Below, piece by piece: positions 54,184 through 63,162 of a stretch of DNA of 64,000 nucleotides (position 1 is the stretch's first letter; each line of letters begins with the position of its first letter). The position numbers and the translations under genes are program-made. Below the pieces are notes generated by a model. The model was not told the DNA's origin. It did not search any database and saw only the letters and a program-made list of their open reading frames with translations. Source of the DNA: Shewanella sp. MTB7 (GTDB taxonomy: Bacteria > Pseudomonadota > Gammaproteobacteria > Enterobacterales > Shewanellaceae); NCBI RefSeq assembly GCF_027571385.1, contig NZ_CP085636.1:558001-622000 (forward strand). The letters are read 5' to 3'.

Positions 54184-55710
54184 CTAGGGTTTAGTCTTGT
54201 AGTCAAAGCGCATGGGCAATCCTTTCCTCATCACCAACAGGGTGATCTCCTTTTGGGCTAGCGCATCCCACAGTGGATTAGCACCTTCATGTACCCACTG
54301 ATTGTTTGCCTGTAATACCACATCACCGGATTGGAGTCCTAAGGTTTTGTAAAACTCATTCCTGTCGATGTCGGTGAGCTTTAACAGATGTACCCCTTCA
54401 ATTTGATGCTCAGTGGCATGAAAATGTTGCGCCAGTTTCTCTTTGTTTTGCAAATGTTGCGATAGCCAATTCTTGGACAGCTGCATTTTGGCTGTGATGG
54501 GCAGTTGTTTAAATCTTTCGGCTTGGGCGCTGGAGTCTACTCCACGGTGTGGATGGTTTTGCTTGCTTTCGATACTTGGCGAACTCGTCACATCTGTTGA
54601 CGCGACCCGTTCATTTGGAGTCTGTTTGAGCAACAAAAATTCCATCTGACCGTTATTATTCAGCAGGACTCGGTTAGGCTCTATGGACGTTAATGTTACC
54701 TGCTTAGCAATAGTGTCGCTATGCTTATACTCAGTGACCGTTTGGCTTTTAAGATCGCTAAGGTGTGCGCTTGAATCTTGTTTAGACTGATTAATTGAGA
54801 TTGAAATTAACCCCAAAGGTAAGCTTGAAGGAATGGGTAGGCCTAAACGTAGCAACTCTTGATTGATATAGTAACCATAGCCGTCGGCAGTATTCGCCCC
54901 TTTGGTATAGAGACCATTGATAAATAATACCGGCACATTACCCAGTCCTAGGCGCTGAGCAAGCTCACGGTCTGCGTCTATTTTGTCCTGATATTGGTTG
55001 AGATCCATACAATGCGTAAAGCTGCTTTTATCTAAGCCCAACTGATTGGCAATGATAAGGTATCGTTCTCTATTTAGCTGGTTGATATTGCTGTATAAGG
55101 CTGCCTGATATGCCCACTTCGTATCGGATTCCATGGCACAGAGGTCGGCATTAGCCGCGGCTTTCCCGTAGCGATGGAAGGCTTGCGGAAGATCGTAAAA
55201 AACCAGATTAACCAGTTGACCATAGCGGGCTTCTAGCTCCCTGAGTTCAGGTTGTAGTCGAGCACAATGGGAGGACTGATAACTGCAAAACAGAGACAGT
55301 GTTATCTCTGCATTTGGGTCGCCTTTAATGGGCTTATCTGTCTGTGGCAGGTGTATTCTTGGCGCAGAAGGGGGAGTCAGTAGTATCTCTATTTCTGCAG
55401 GGGCTGAGCTGTTTGTGCTTGAGAGCTGTTGCTCTATTTTTGCCGCTAAAGTGACATTGAGGGCAGCCTTTCTCAATTGGTATTTATGCCACTTGAGATC
55501 GAAAAGTTTGAGTTGAATATTGGCATCTATCTCTGCCATCGAAATCAGCTCATTGTCAACCTTGGCAACGATGTCGAGACTCTGGGATTGTGAGCCTAAA
55601 TTTGTTTGTGCAGCAGTGGGTTTGTCATTGAGTTTAGCTTGCTCCGGATCACTGCATCCAATCAAAAGCAAGGGCAGTAAAAAACTGAGAGAGAAAAGAC
55701 CTATTTGCAT
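54184..55710 (-). CDS. Lipoprotein with DsbA-like fold and C-terminal PDZ/GspC-like domain
   Basis: A 508-residue protein with lipobox LLIGC (Cys19). Residues about 45-90 recall a SurA-type N-terminal segment (VAKVDNELISMAEID). Residues about 130-290 match the DsbA/thioredoxin fold with a cis-Pro loop GNVPVLFINGLYT. The usual CxxC reads Ser146-Ser-His-Cys149, and an extra Cys142 lies just before it. Residues about 400-505 resemble the GspC/PDZ domain (LGLQSGDVVLQANNQ). I chose the ATG at 55710 with its lipoprotein signal. It lies 81 bases after the PPC-SGNH hydrolase in the same direction. The combination suggests an envelope folding or docking factor. Confidence 0.78.
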   Translation of the reverse strand: MQIGLFSLSFLLPLLLIGCSDPEQAKLNDKPTAAQTNLGSQSQSLDIVAKVDNELISMAEIDANIQLKLFDLKWHKYQLRKAALNVTLAAKIEQQLSSTNSSAPAEIEILLTPPSAPRIHLPQTDKPIKGDPNAEITLSLFCSYQSSHCARLQPELRELEARYGQLVNLVFYDLPQAFHRYGKAAANADLCAMESDTKWAYQAALYSNINQLNRERYLIIANQLGLDKSSFTHCMDLNQYQDKIDADRELAQRLGLGNVPVLFINGLYTKGANTADGYGYYINQELLRLGLPIPSSLPLGLISISINQSKQDSSAHLSDLKSQTVTEYKHSDTIAKQVTLTSIEPNRVLLNNNGQMEFLLLKQTPNERVASTDVTSSPSIESKQNHPHRGVDSSAQAERFKQLPITAKMQLSKNWLSQHLQNKEKLAQHFHATEHQIEGVHLLKLTDIDRNEFYKTLGLQSGDVVLQANNQWVHEGANPLWDALAQKEITLLVMRKGLPMRFDYKTKP

Positions 55711-55791
55711 GATGTTGAACCTAATTAACTGCGGGTTTATTCCTGATAAAATCATGGACGCACACGTGCGTCCATGGCGTACATGCACTGC

Positions 55792-57450
55792 CTATTGAGG
55801 CTTATCTGTATTTGAGTTCCACATCAATTCAGAGATTAAACTCTGGGTTGCCACATTAGGGTGGAAACAATCACCTCCATTGATATGTGATGCACCGAAT
55901 TGGAAGGTACCGCCAGATGGAGTGCTTTCATCAACATACTCAGCCACAACCTCAATACCATTAGGGTTTTGACCATTGCTATTCGTGTTGTAAGCGGTCG
56001 CTTCTTCAGCGAGGATGGCGTTATAGCGTTTTTGAGCTGCGGCAACACCGGCGATCCTCGATGCCATGGATTCACCGTTTAAGGTGCCGGATTTGGTTAC
56101 GATTGAGCACACATCGTAACTGGTCCAGATAGATTCACAGTTGATGTAGGGATCGCCCGCTTGTTTATCTATCCCCGCTTGGCGAATATCTTGCACTCTA
56201 GGGACACTACCAAGTAGGACACTGGCGCCTTCTGGCATGCCGGCAACTAAGGTGTTCAGGCCAGTTCGTATCGCTTGACGCCATTCATCATCGCTATAGA
56301 TGGGATCGTTACAGTTAGCCGGATCGATACAGTCACGACTACAGAGATCGTTACCACCAAAAATTAACTCAACATGATCCGGTGTCGGCGTTTGGGCGAC
56401 AATGGTGTTAGCCTGAGCGGCAAAACTTGGCTCTGATCCATCCTCTCGGATCCCCGTCAGTTCAGCACCTGTGGCAGCGCTATTGTTGGTATTGATTGAG
56501 CTGTCGAGCACCTTGTAGCGGTCATAGACGCTGTTAACAGCAGAGCTTGAACCATCAAACCAAGAGTGTTCGGGTTGATCGCCGCCAGCAAGGCATAGTA
56601 GCGACCACCAAGAGCTGTTATAAGTACAATCAGCACCAAAGGCGCGGGTGATACTGTCTCCGACGACGGCGATGTTGGCGACTCCAGCGACGGGTCCCGG
56701 TGGAGGCGTGGTCACTTCATTATACGTTTCTACCAATGAAATACCGCTAAAGTTGGAATAACCGTCCATCAGCAGATAATAGGTGCCTGCTTGGATGTTG
56801 GTGACGGTACAGGTTTCATTGTTACCGCTTTTATATGGGCGGCAGTCATAGGTCGTCGTGGTTGGTTCTGCGCCAAACCTGAGATAGAGATCAGCATCTC
56901 CAGAGCCTCCAGACATGACAATATTGAGATCCTGAGCTCCAGCTGGGACTTCAAAAGTGAATAGGAGTTGTTTGCCACTATTGCCGGTTAAGTTAGTTAG
57001 CGGGACTGCATTTTCTAGCATTGTGGTGTTTGATGTTGGTGGCGTTGTGCCTGACTCATCATAACTTGCAGTTAGTGCTAATGCTGAATAGGCTGAGTAG
57101 CCTTTTAACATGACATAATAATCGCCAGCTTGAACATTGCTGATGGCGCAGGATTCATTATTACCACTATTGTATGGACGGCAATCGTAGACTGCGTCTG
57201 TGGGGGCGTTGCCAAATTTCACATAGAGATCCACATCTCCGCTGCCGCCACTGGTGTTAAAATTTAAATTTGTTGCGCCTTCAGGTACCACTAAAGTGAA
57301 GAAAGTTTCGCTTGCTGATGCTCCGCTTAATCCATTGACTGTTGTGCTGTTTTCTAATGCTGTTGCAGCGAATGCATGACCAGATAACATTAAAATGTTG
57401 ACTGCGAATATGCTTTTGAATTTTTGACTATTAATTAAATTTTTCATCAT
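55792..57450 (-). CDS. Secreted SGNH/GDSL hydrolase with two PPC domains
   Basis: A 552-residue protein with a signal peptide (SGHAFA/ATAL). Residues 33-130 and 145-243 are two PPC domains that repeat each other closely (VPEGATNLNFNTSGGSGD and VPAGAQDLNIVMSGGSGD, then YDCRPY.SGNNE.C). Residues 255-552 are an SGNH esterase/lipase: VVGDSITRAF (Ser266), FGGNDLCSRD and GGDCFHPN, which gives the Asp and His. It probably deacylates a polysaccharide or lipid outside the cell, and the PPC domains are often removed on export by type II secretion. It is divergent from an AraC regulator. Confidence 0.88.
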   Translation of the reverse strand: MMKNLINSQKFKSIFAVNILMLSGHAFAATALENSTTVNGLSGASASETFFTLVVPEGATNLNFNTSGGSGDVDLYVKFGNAPTDAVYDCRPYNSGNNESCAISNVQAGDYYVMLKGYSAYSALALTASYDESGTTPPTSNTTMLENAVPLTNLTGNSGKQLLFTFEVPAGAQDLNIVMSGGSGDADLYLRFGAEPTTTTYDCRPYKSGNNETCTVTNIQAGTYYLLMDGYSNFSGISLVETYNEVTTPPPGPVAGVANIAVVGDSITRAFGADCTYNSSWWSLLCLAGGDQPEHSWFDGSSSAVNSVYDRYKVLDSSINTNNSAATGAELTGIREDGSEPSFAAQANTIVAQTPTPDHVELIFGGNDLCSRDCIDPANCNDPIYSDDEWRQAIRTGLNTLVAGMPEGASVLLGSVPRVQDIRQAGIDKQAGDPYINCESIWTSYDVCSIVTKSGTLNGESMASRIAGVAAAQKRYNAILAEEATAYNTNSNGQNPNGIEVVAEYVDESTPSGGTFQFGASHINGGDCFHPNVATQSLISELMWNSNTDKPQ

Positions 57451-57699
57451 AGAGTCTCGTCCATTATTCCCCAGAGTATTAAGTTTGTTTTTATTATTAA
57501 GCTTGTCTATTTAACAATATTTAACCTAGCAAGAATAAATAACGAACAGTACGCAATAGAGGATAAATGGCTCAAAAGGCGGCAAAAATATCCCTTGAGG
57601 TTACTTTCTTATTCAATCTTGCATTGAATAAGAAGTTCTGTGATATTGGGTGCAACAAAAAACAACCGACATTTGTCATTTATTGGATAGAGGTGTTAG

Positions 57700-58773
57700 G
57701 TGAAAAACCTCATCGTTTCAAATAATTACTTTGCCCTGATATCTGGTTACTTAAATAAATTGAAACGACAGCATGCGGATATAGATGAGCTGTCCGATAG
57801 CGGAACCGTGAGTATTCAGCTAAGCGAATTGAAGCCGGTTTATGTGATTGATGATATTGAGTGCCTCATTAAGCAGATCACCTTAATATCCAATGATCTC
57901 TCTTTTGGCTTGAATATTGGAGAGAATATTCACCCTTCAGATTACGGCCTGGTGGGTTATGCGTTAATGAATTGCCCCAATCTGAATACCGCGCTAAGCC
58001 TCTCTTCAAAATACAAGTCAGTTATGAATCAGGCATTTGAATCTTGTTTTATCAAAGGAGAAACTGACTCAAGTTATCAAGTTAAAACGGTTCTTGATGA
58101 TGAATACCTTGCTTCATTAATTGAGCTAGATTTTGCATCCGGTATTCAGCTGGCTAAGTTGCTAGTGGATAAACAAGATCTGCCCCAACTTAAGTTACGC
58201 CAAGTTAATTTTCGACATGGTCCATTGAGCTCTCCCTCTCATTATCTGCGGGTATTTAATTGTCCTGTTCACTTTTATCAGGATAAGAGCGAGATTATTA
58301 TTGCTCATAGTGTATTGGCACTGCAGGTTCGATCGGCAAATTCTGCAATATTGGACATGTTAATAAGAAAAATAGATCAAGCGGTAAAATCTTATTCCTT
58401 AGGACTGACATTCAGTCATAAGGTTATCTGCTATGTGACTAATAGTAGAGGCTGTATACCTAGCGCGAAGCAAGCAGCTCGCAACTTTAATATTAGTTTA
58501 AGTACCCTTAAAAAGCGTTTGATGTCAGAAGGAAGAAACTATTCTGAAATTTGTGATTCAATTAGGAAAAATTTGGCGATTAAAATGGTCACAAATCCCA
58601 TCGTACAAATTAAAGCTGTGTATTGTTCTTTAAATTTCTCCAGTTCGAGCGCGTTTAATCGTGCTTTTAAACGCTGGACATCCATGACACCGACTCAATA
58701 TCGTCAAAGAGCCATCGCTAAAGAGCGACTCAAGGTGGGACCACCTCTCCCTGATAGTCTCAATAACAGATAG
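57700..58773 (+). CDS. AraC-family transcriptional regulator
   Basis: A 357-residue protein of the Arabinose_bd/OruR type. The N-terminal effector domain has SDYGLVGYALMNCPNLNTAL, and the C-terminal double HTH has AARNFNISLSTLKKRL and FSSSSAFNRAFKRWTSMTP. The start is a GTG with GAGG upstream. It is divergent from the PPC-SGNH hydrolase across 249 bases and is its likely activator. The inducer is unknown. Confidence 0.86.
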   Translation: MKNLIVSNNYFALISGYLNKLKRQHADIDELSDSGTVSIQLSELKPVYVIDDIECLIKQITLISNDLSFGLNIGENIHPSDYGLVGYALMNCPNLNTALSLSSKYKSVMNQAFESCFIKGETDSSYQVKTVLDDEYLASLIELDFASGIQLAKLLVDKQDLPQLKLRQVNFRHGPLSSPSHYLRVFNCPVHFYQDKSEIIIAHSVLALQVRSANSAILDMLIRKIDQAVKSYSLGLTFSHKVICYVTNSRGCIPSAKQAARNFNISLSTLKKRLMSEGRNYSEICDSIRKNLAIKMVTNPIVQIKAVYCSLNFSSSSAFNRAFKRWTSMTPTQYRQRAIAKERLKVGPPLPDSLNNR

Positions 58774-58880
58774 TCTGGTCGCTGAAGCTATTGGCTAAAT
58801 GGACTAGCTAAGTCCATGAATTCTTGTTTTGTTTTCTCTATCAATATTTAGGTATTACTCGCTTAACACATTCGAATTTA

Positions 58881-58972
58881 GTTTCGACTCGAAACGTATT
58901 TGACATGTACAATATTTGTCTATAAATTACTAGTATCGATTCGAAACGAATTGATCAAGGCTATTGTTTCGA
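58881..58972 (+). promoter_or_regulatory. Promoter flanked by TTTCGA/TCGAAA operator elements
   Basis: A perfect palindrome GTTTCGACTCGAAAC (58881-58895) is followed by TTGACA (58900-58905) and TATAAAT (58921-58927). Further half-sites TCGAAAC (58941) and GTTTCGA (58966) come next. Three copies of one half-site around a strong promoter point to a dimeric repressor that blocks polymerase. The AhpD-like gene follows. Confidence 0.65.
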
Positions 58973-59001
58973 GTTATTTTAAAACTACCAATGAGGTTGA
59001 T

Positions 59002-59538
59002 ATGGCAAATTTAAATCCGGTTGATATAGCGAATGCTTCTGATGAACAGAAGCAATTATTTAATGAAGTGAAGGGCGCGTTTGGGGCAGTGCCGAATATG
59101 TTCAAAACGATAGGACATTCATCAGCTGCACTTGAGAGCATGTGGACCTCTTTTGGCGCATTGGGTAAGGGCGGTATTTCTCCAGCACTTGGGGAGCAGA
59201 TTGCTGTGTTAGTGGCAGATATTAATCGTTGTGAATATTGTCTTTCGGCACACACCGTTTTAGGCAAAAATGCCGGAGTGACTGAGGAGGAGATGACGTT
59301 GGCTCAACGTGGTACTTCGCATGATCCTAAGGTGCAAGTAGCGTTAGACTTTGCCAGAAAACTTGTCACTCAACATGGACAAGTTAGCCGAGATGACATT
59401 GAATTGGTCAAAAAGGCAGGCTTTTCTGATGCCGAAGTGACTGAGATTTTGGCTCATGTTGCCCTGAATATCTTCACTAATTACACCAACGTGGCATTTG
59501 ATGTCGAAGTGGACTTTCCAAAGGTAAGTTTAAGTTGA
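59002..59538 (+). CDS. AhpD-like / carboxymuconolactone decarboxylase family protein
   Basis: A 178-residue all-helical protein. The AhpD-like core has NRCEYCLSAHTVLGKNAGV, with the CxxC and the His of the proton-relay site, so peroxidase or thiol-reductase activity is plausible. I chose the ATG at 59002 with GAGG six bases upstream; the frame is open 34 codons earlier, across the operator. The palindromic operator suggests induction by a redox or electrophile signal. The nearest relatives are annotated as peroxidase-related proteins. Confidence 0.87.
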   Translation: MANLNPVDIANASDEQKQLFNEVKGAFGAVPNMFKTIGHSSAALESMWTSFGALGKGGISPALGEQIAVLVADINRCEYCLSAHTVLGKNAGVTEEEMTLAQRGTSHDPKVQVALDFARKLVTQHGQVSRDDIELVKKAGFSDAEVTEILAHVALNIFTNYTNVAFDVEVDFPKVSLS

Positions 59539-59615
59539 TAAAGAAATACTAAGTGGTCTTAATTAAGGTCATCACCTTGCTATAACTGGCAAGGTGAGCA
59601 ATATAAGGAGTTCCT

Positions 59616-59870
59616 ATGCAAGTTCATGTATTTGATATACGAGCAACAAGTTCAAGCTTGCAATATACATATTTTGACGTACTTGTTGATAGTAACAATA
59701 AAGATAGAGTAAAAGAATTTGCCAAGATTTATCTGTCTTCATTAGGAATTAATTCAGATCGTATTAATCAATTACAGTGTAATTTTTGCCATTCTGAAAT
59801 AGCGAATCCAGAAGTGATAACAACAATAGAGCAATATGGTTATTGTATTATCCCTCTACAAATAAATTGA
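59616..59870 (+). CDS. DUF2024 family protein
   Basis: An 84-residue protein. VHVFDIRATSSSLQYTYFDV, then AKIYLSSLG and CNFCHSEIANPEV match DUF2024. The CxxC-His-Ser pair hints at a metal site. AAGGAG lies before the ATG. A hairpin (CACCTTGC/GCAAGGTG, 59573-59596) sits just upstream. The function is unknown. It is followed 11 bases later by the rof-like gene and is probably co-transcribed with it. Confidence 0.85.
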   Translation: MQVHVFDIRATSSSLQYTYFDVLVDSNNKDRVKEFAKIYLSSLGINSDRINQLQCNFCHSEIANPEVITTIEQYGYCIIPLQIN

Positions 59871-59881
59871 GGATATTATCG

Positions 59882-60127
59882 ATGATAAAGTGCGACATAC
59901 ATGATTATATTGAAATCGCTTGCCTGTACAAGATTGAAGTTCTGTTAACACAGCACTCAGGTGAGGAGGAAAAAGGAGTGGCGAGTACCACAAGTATCAA
60001 TAGTGACAAGCAGGAGTTGTTACACATTATTCAAGGCGATCACAGATTGGCAGTGGTGTTAGACACCATTAAGAACATGAAAGCCCTAACGCCTAATCCT
60101 CATTTTTCCAGCGTTGATATTTATTGA
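59882..60127 (+). CDS. rof: Rho-binding antiterminator Rof-like protein
   Basis: An 81-residue protein. IKCDIHDYIEIACLYKIEVLL corresponds to the Rof start (C.DYD..E.AC), followed by a beta-rich region and LDTIKNM. Rof binds Rho at its RNA-binding site and inhibits termination. I chose the ATG at 59882 after GAGG. Similarity is to the pattern of the family and not close to E. coli Rof, so the call is moderate. Confidence 0.65.
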   Translation: MIKCDIHDYIEIACLYKIEVLLTQHSGEEEKGVASTTSINSDKQELLHIIQGDHRLAVVLDTIKNMKALTPNPHFSSVDIY

Positions 60128-60272
60128 TTTAAGATGGGAAAGGAGGTCGAGTTTCAGCTTGAGTTTAGATTACGACTGATAAATCTAAGTTTATGTTATG
60201 CCATATAGCCAATTGCTCTGATAAGCAGATGCATTATCTGTGGATTAGGTTAAGATCTGCAATCTGCAAACT

Positions 60273-61100
60273 ATGTTGTCACAAAAAGAGCTAAACACTA
60301 TGCGTTATGAAGTTTGGGAACAGTTGAGAACCGAAGCCGAAGCCTTAGTTCAAAAAGAACCATTATTGGCCAGTCATGTATATTCATCTGTGCTAAATCA
60401 TGAGTGTCTAGGCTCTGCACTGAGTTTTATTGTTGCTAATAAGCTCTCCGATGGCGTGGTATCCCCTTTTACTTTTCGTGAGCTGTTTGACAAGGCCTTT
60501 ATTCATTGCGAACAGATGCTGACCAATGTCGCGACTGATATTAAGGCGGTGAAAGAGCGAGATCCAGCAGTGGTGAGTTATTTGACTGTCCTGCTTAATC
60601 TTAAAGGTTTTCAAGCAATCCAAGTACATCGTTTAGCCAACTGTCTATGGCATCAAGGGCGTACTGAGTTGGCTCAGTTCATTCAGAGTCGAAATTCTGA
60701 AGTGTTCGGCGTTGATATTCATCCGGCGTGCAAGATGGGCACTGGAATTATGTTCGATCATGCAACGGGTATTGTTATCGGTGAAACCGCCGTTATCGAG
60801 AATAATGTTTCTCTGTTGCAGGGAGTGACCTTAGGCGGTACAGGTAATCAGCAGGGAGATCGTCATCCTAAGATCCGCGCTGGTGTTATGATAGGGGCTG
60901 GGGCTAAGGTGTTAGGAAATATCGAAGTCGGTGAAGGCGCCAAGATTGGTGCAGGTTCCGTGGTATTAACAGATGTGGCTGCCCATACTACAGTGGTTGG
61001 AGTGCCAGCTAAAGTGGTGGGGAAACCGGTATCGGCTTGTCCAGCTGAAACCATGGATCAGACTTTCTATGAATCCGACGGGTGCCAACGTCAGTCTTAA
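60273..61100 (+). CDS. cysE: Serine O-acetyltransferase CysE
   Basis: A 275-residue enzyme with the N-terminal helical domain (EPLLASHVYSSVLNHECLG) and the left-handed beta-helix of hexapeptide repeats. GIMFDHATGIVIGETAVI and GDRHPKIRAGVMIGAGAKVLG are diagnostic, and the conserved Asp and His of the acceptor site are present. It makes O-acetylserine from serine and acetyl-CoA, the first step of cysteine synthesis. The start could also be the ATG at 60300; neither has a strong ribosome-binding site. Confidence 0.94.
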   Translation: MLSQKELNTMRYEVWEQLRTEAEALVQKEPLLASHVYSSVLNHECLGSALSFIVANKLSDGVVSPFTFRELFDKAFIHCEQMLTNVATDIKAVKERDPAVVSYLTVLLNLKGFQAIQVHRLANCLWHQGRTELAQFIQSRNSEVFGVDIHPACKMGTGIMFDHATGIVIGETAVIENNVSLLQGVTLGGTGNQQGDRHPKIRAGVMIGAGAKVLGNIEVGEGAKIGAGSVVLTDVAAHTTVVGVPAKVVGKPVSACPAETMDQTFYESDGCQRQS

Positions 61101-61141
61101 TTAAGACTACGTATTTAGGTTTATATCCAAATATGTAGGCG

Positions 61142-61951
61142 TTAATCCATATGATTTGAATATACCTGAGAGTAGCCGTCGGTAGCCTTCGCTTTATACA
61201 TCGCGATATCGGCGTGCTTCATTATCTCTTTCTTATTTATACCATGTTTCGGAAATTCGGCGATGCCGATGCTTATGCCTATTACTAAGGTGTGATTTTC
61301 ACATTGAATATCTTTAGTTAGTGCTTCCTGTATGGCTTTAGCGACCTTCAGAGCCCCTTTAGTTGTCATGCCGGGAAGCATAACCGTAAATTCATCTCCG
61401 CCTAGACGTGCGGCAATACCTCGTTTAGGAAGAGTGTCACGAATACGCTCTGCGACGACTTGAAGTACATGATCACCTTCGGCGTGTCCTAATGTGTCAT
61501 TGACCATTTTAAAATCATTAAGATCCATCATTAAGCAGCTGAAAATATGGTAATCAGTATCGATTAACTTATCTAACTCATCATAAAATTGGTGACGGTT
61601 TGGCAAGTTGGTGAGGGGGTCATGGTGGGCCTGATAATGCTTCTCGTGTATTGTTTGTTGCAGTTTAAATATGGTCTCCTTGCTCATTCTGGAAATGACA
61701 AAGACAAAGCCTCCTCCTCCGCAGAATATAGTAGCGACGATAAGCTCCAGATTGCCGACATCTCTGTCTATCAACATCCAGATATAACCCAAGTAGCCGA
61801 TAATAAACATAAAAATCATGGTGAGTAGTAATACCCAACCATTATGTTGATGGCCAGGGATATGACATATTTGACGGGTTGGATAGATGGCCAATATAAG
61901 CCCTAGCAAGCCTGTGGATACGAGTGTGATAGCGATATAACTCATAAGCAT
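61142..61951 (-). CDS. Membrane-anchored GGDEF diguanylate cyclase
   Basis: A 269-residue protein with three N-terminal membrane helices (residues about 5-25, 40-62 and 70-90). The GGDEF domain carries DPLTNLPNRHQFYDEL, MDLNDFKMVNDTLGH and RLGGDEFTV. The active-site residues are intact. The inhibitory RxxD motif expected five residues before GGDEF is missing, so product inhibition at the I-site is unlikely. It makes c-di-GMP. It converges on cysE 41 bases away. Confidence 0.92.
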   Translation of the reverse strand: MLMSYIAITLVSTGLLGLILAIYPTRQICHIPGHQHNGWVLLLTMIFMFIIGYLGYIWMLIDRDVGNLELIVATIFCGGGGFVFVISRMSKETIFKLQQTIHEKHYQAHHDPLTNLPNRHQFYDELDKLIDTDYHIFSCLMMDLNDFKMVNDTLGHAEGDHVLQVVAERIRDTLPKRGIAARLGGDEFTVMLPGMTTKGALKVAKAIQEALTKDIQCENHTLVIGISIGIAEFPKHGINKKEIMKHADIAMYKAKATDGYSQVYSNHMD

Positions 61952-62120
61952 ATTGTGTTGTTAAGTATTCGATTTTACAACTAAATGGTATCTGATAAAT
62001 AAGTATAGATGAAGATTATGATTCTGATCGTTGCGTGATTAAATACACTATTAAGGAACCTGGATCTCTTGTTAGTGATTGATTTTGATTGTTTTTCACA
62101 TCTGATGTGAGACTCGGTAT

Positions 62121-62993
62121 TTAAACAACCTTAAGGAACGCGGAGATTATTGGATCCTCTTTGCTTTTAGTCTTACAACAGCATCCGAGCTCAAACGGAG
62201 GAATATCTATTGGGGAGGGGAGCACTTGTATGCGGTCTCGTACAGGACTGTTGGCGATGACTATTTCTGGGGTGATACTGACGCCACAGCCTAGGGCAAC
62301 CATAGAGGCTATCGCTTCTTGACCTGAAACTTGAGCGTAAATGTTGGGGCTGAGGCCAAGCTGTTTAAACCAGTTATCGACTCTGCGTCTCCCTGGTCCA
62401 TGTTCGGGAACGATAAAAGGCAGTCGATCCCAAGGGATATAAGATTCACTGAGTAACTCTTGTACTCGGCATCGATAGGTTGGGGCGATAATGACGAGGG
62501 GAATATTATCTATCTTGGCGAAATGAAGACTGTCAGGAAAAGGATCTGGCAGCGCCGCGATGGCAATATCAGCACGATTGTTTTTCACTTCATTAACTGC
62601 GTTCGCCGCATCTCCAGTGGTGAGGGCAATCTCGACTAGCGGGTGCTCACGTCTAAATCTATCTAATAAGCCGGGTAGGTGGCTATAAGCTGCAGTGACT
62701 GAGCAATAAAGATTGAGTCTGCCACGTAGCAGGTCTTGTTTTGGATCTATTTTCGTTTTTAATTTGGTCCACTGATCGAGTGTCTGCTCGGCAAAGTGGC
62801 GGTATTCGACCCCTGCACTGGTTAAAGCAACACTGCGATTATCCCGCTGGAACAGCTTGGCACCCACCTCATCTTCCAGCCTTTGCATGGCTCGACTGAG
62901 GGCCGATGGGCTCACGTGCATCGCCTGAGCAGTACGTGAGAAGTGCAGACTTTCTGATAGGTGTAGATAGAGCTTGATGGTTTTTATATCCAC
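62121..62993 (-). CDS. ilvY: LysR-family activator IlvY
   Basis: A 290-residue regulator that starts with GTG. HTH: LHLSESLHFSRTAQAMHVSP, then SALSRAMQRLEDEVG. It is divergent from ilvC, the standard IlvY arrangement, with a 169-base spacer. IlvY activates ilvC when acetolactate or acetohydroxybutyrate is present. A TTGC-centred palindrome lies between the genes. Confidence 0.92.
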   Translation of the reverse strand: MDIKTIKLYLHLSESLHFSRTAQAMHVSPSALSRAMQRLEDEVGAKLFQRDNRSVALTSAGVEYRHFAEQTLDQWTKLKTKIDPKQDLLRGRLNLYCSVTAAYSHLPGLLDRFRREHPLVEIALTTGDAANAVNEVKNNRADIAIAALPDPFPDSLHFAKIDNIPLVIIAPTYRCRVQELLSESYIPWDRLPFIVPEHGPGRRRVDNWFKQLGLSPNIYAQVSGQEAIASMVALGCGVSITPEIVIANSPVRDRIQVLPSPIDIPPFELGCCCKTKSKEDPIISAFLKVV

Positions 62994-63021
62994 AGAACAG
63001 AGTTACCTTCTACTTTGTTTT

Positions 63022-63042
63022 ACGTTGCAATTAACGCAACGT
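63022..63042. promoter_or_regulatory. Probable IlvY operator
   Basis: ACGTTGC and GCAACGT form a perfect 7-bp inverted repeat with a 7-base spacer, about 30 bases before ilvY and 120 before ilvC. A -10-like TATAGT lies near 63085 on the ilvC side. Confidence 0.7.
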
Positions 63043-63162
63043 GGTGTCCCGAATATATCATTTTAAGCAATCAAAAGCATGCGTTATAGTGAATTCAATC
63101 GCTGCTCGAACACGTTGGTTTGAGCGACTCTCCTAAATTCGAATCGAAAGGTGGTATATCAG

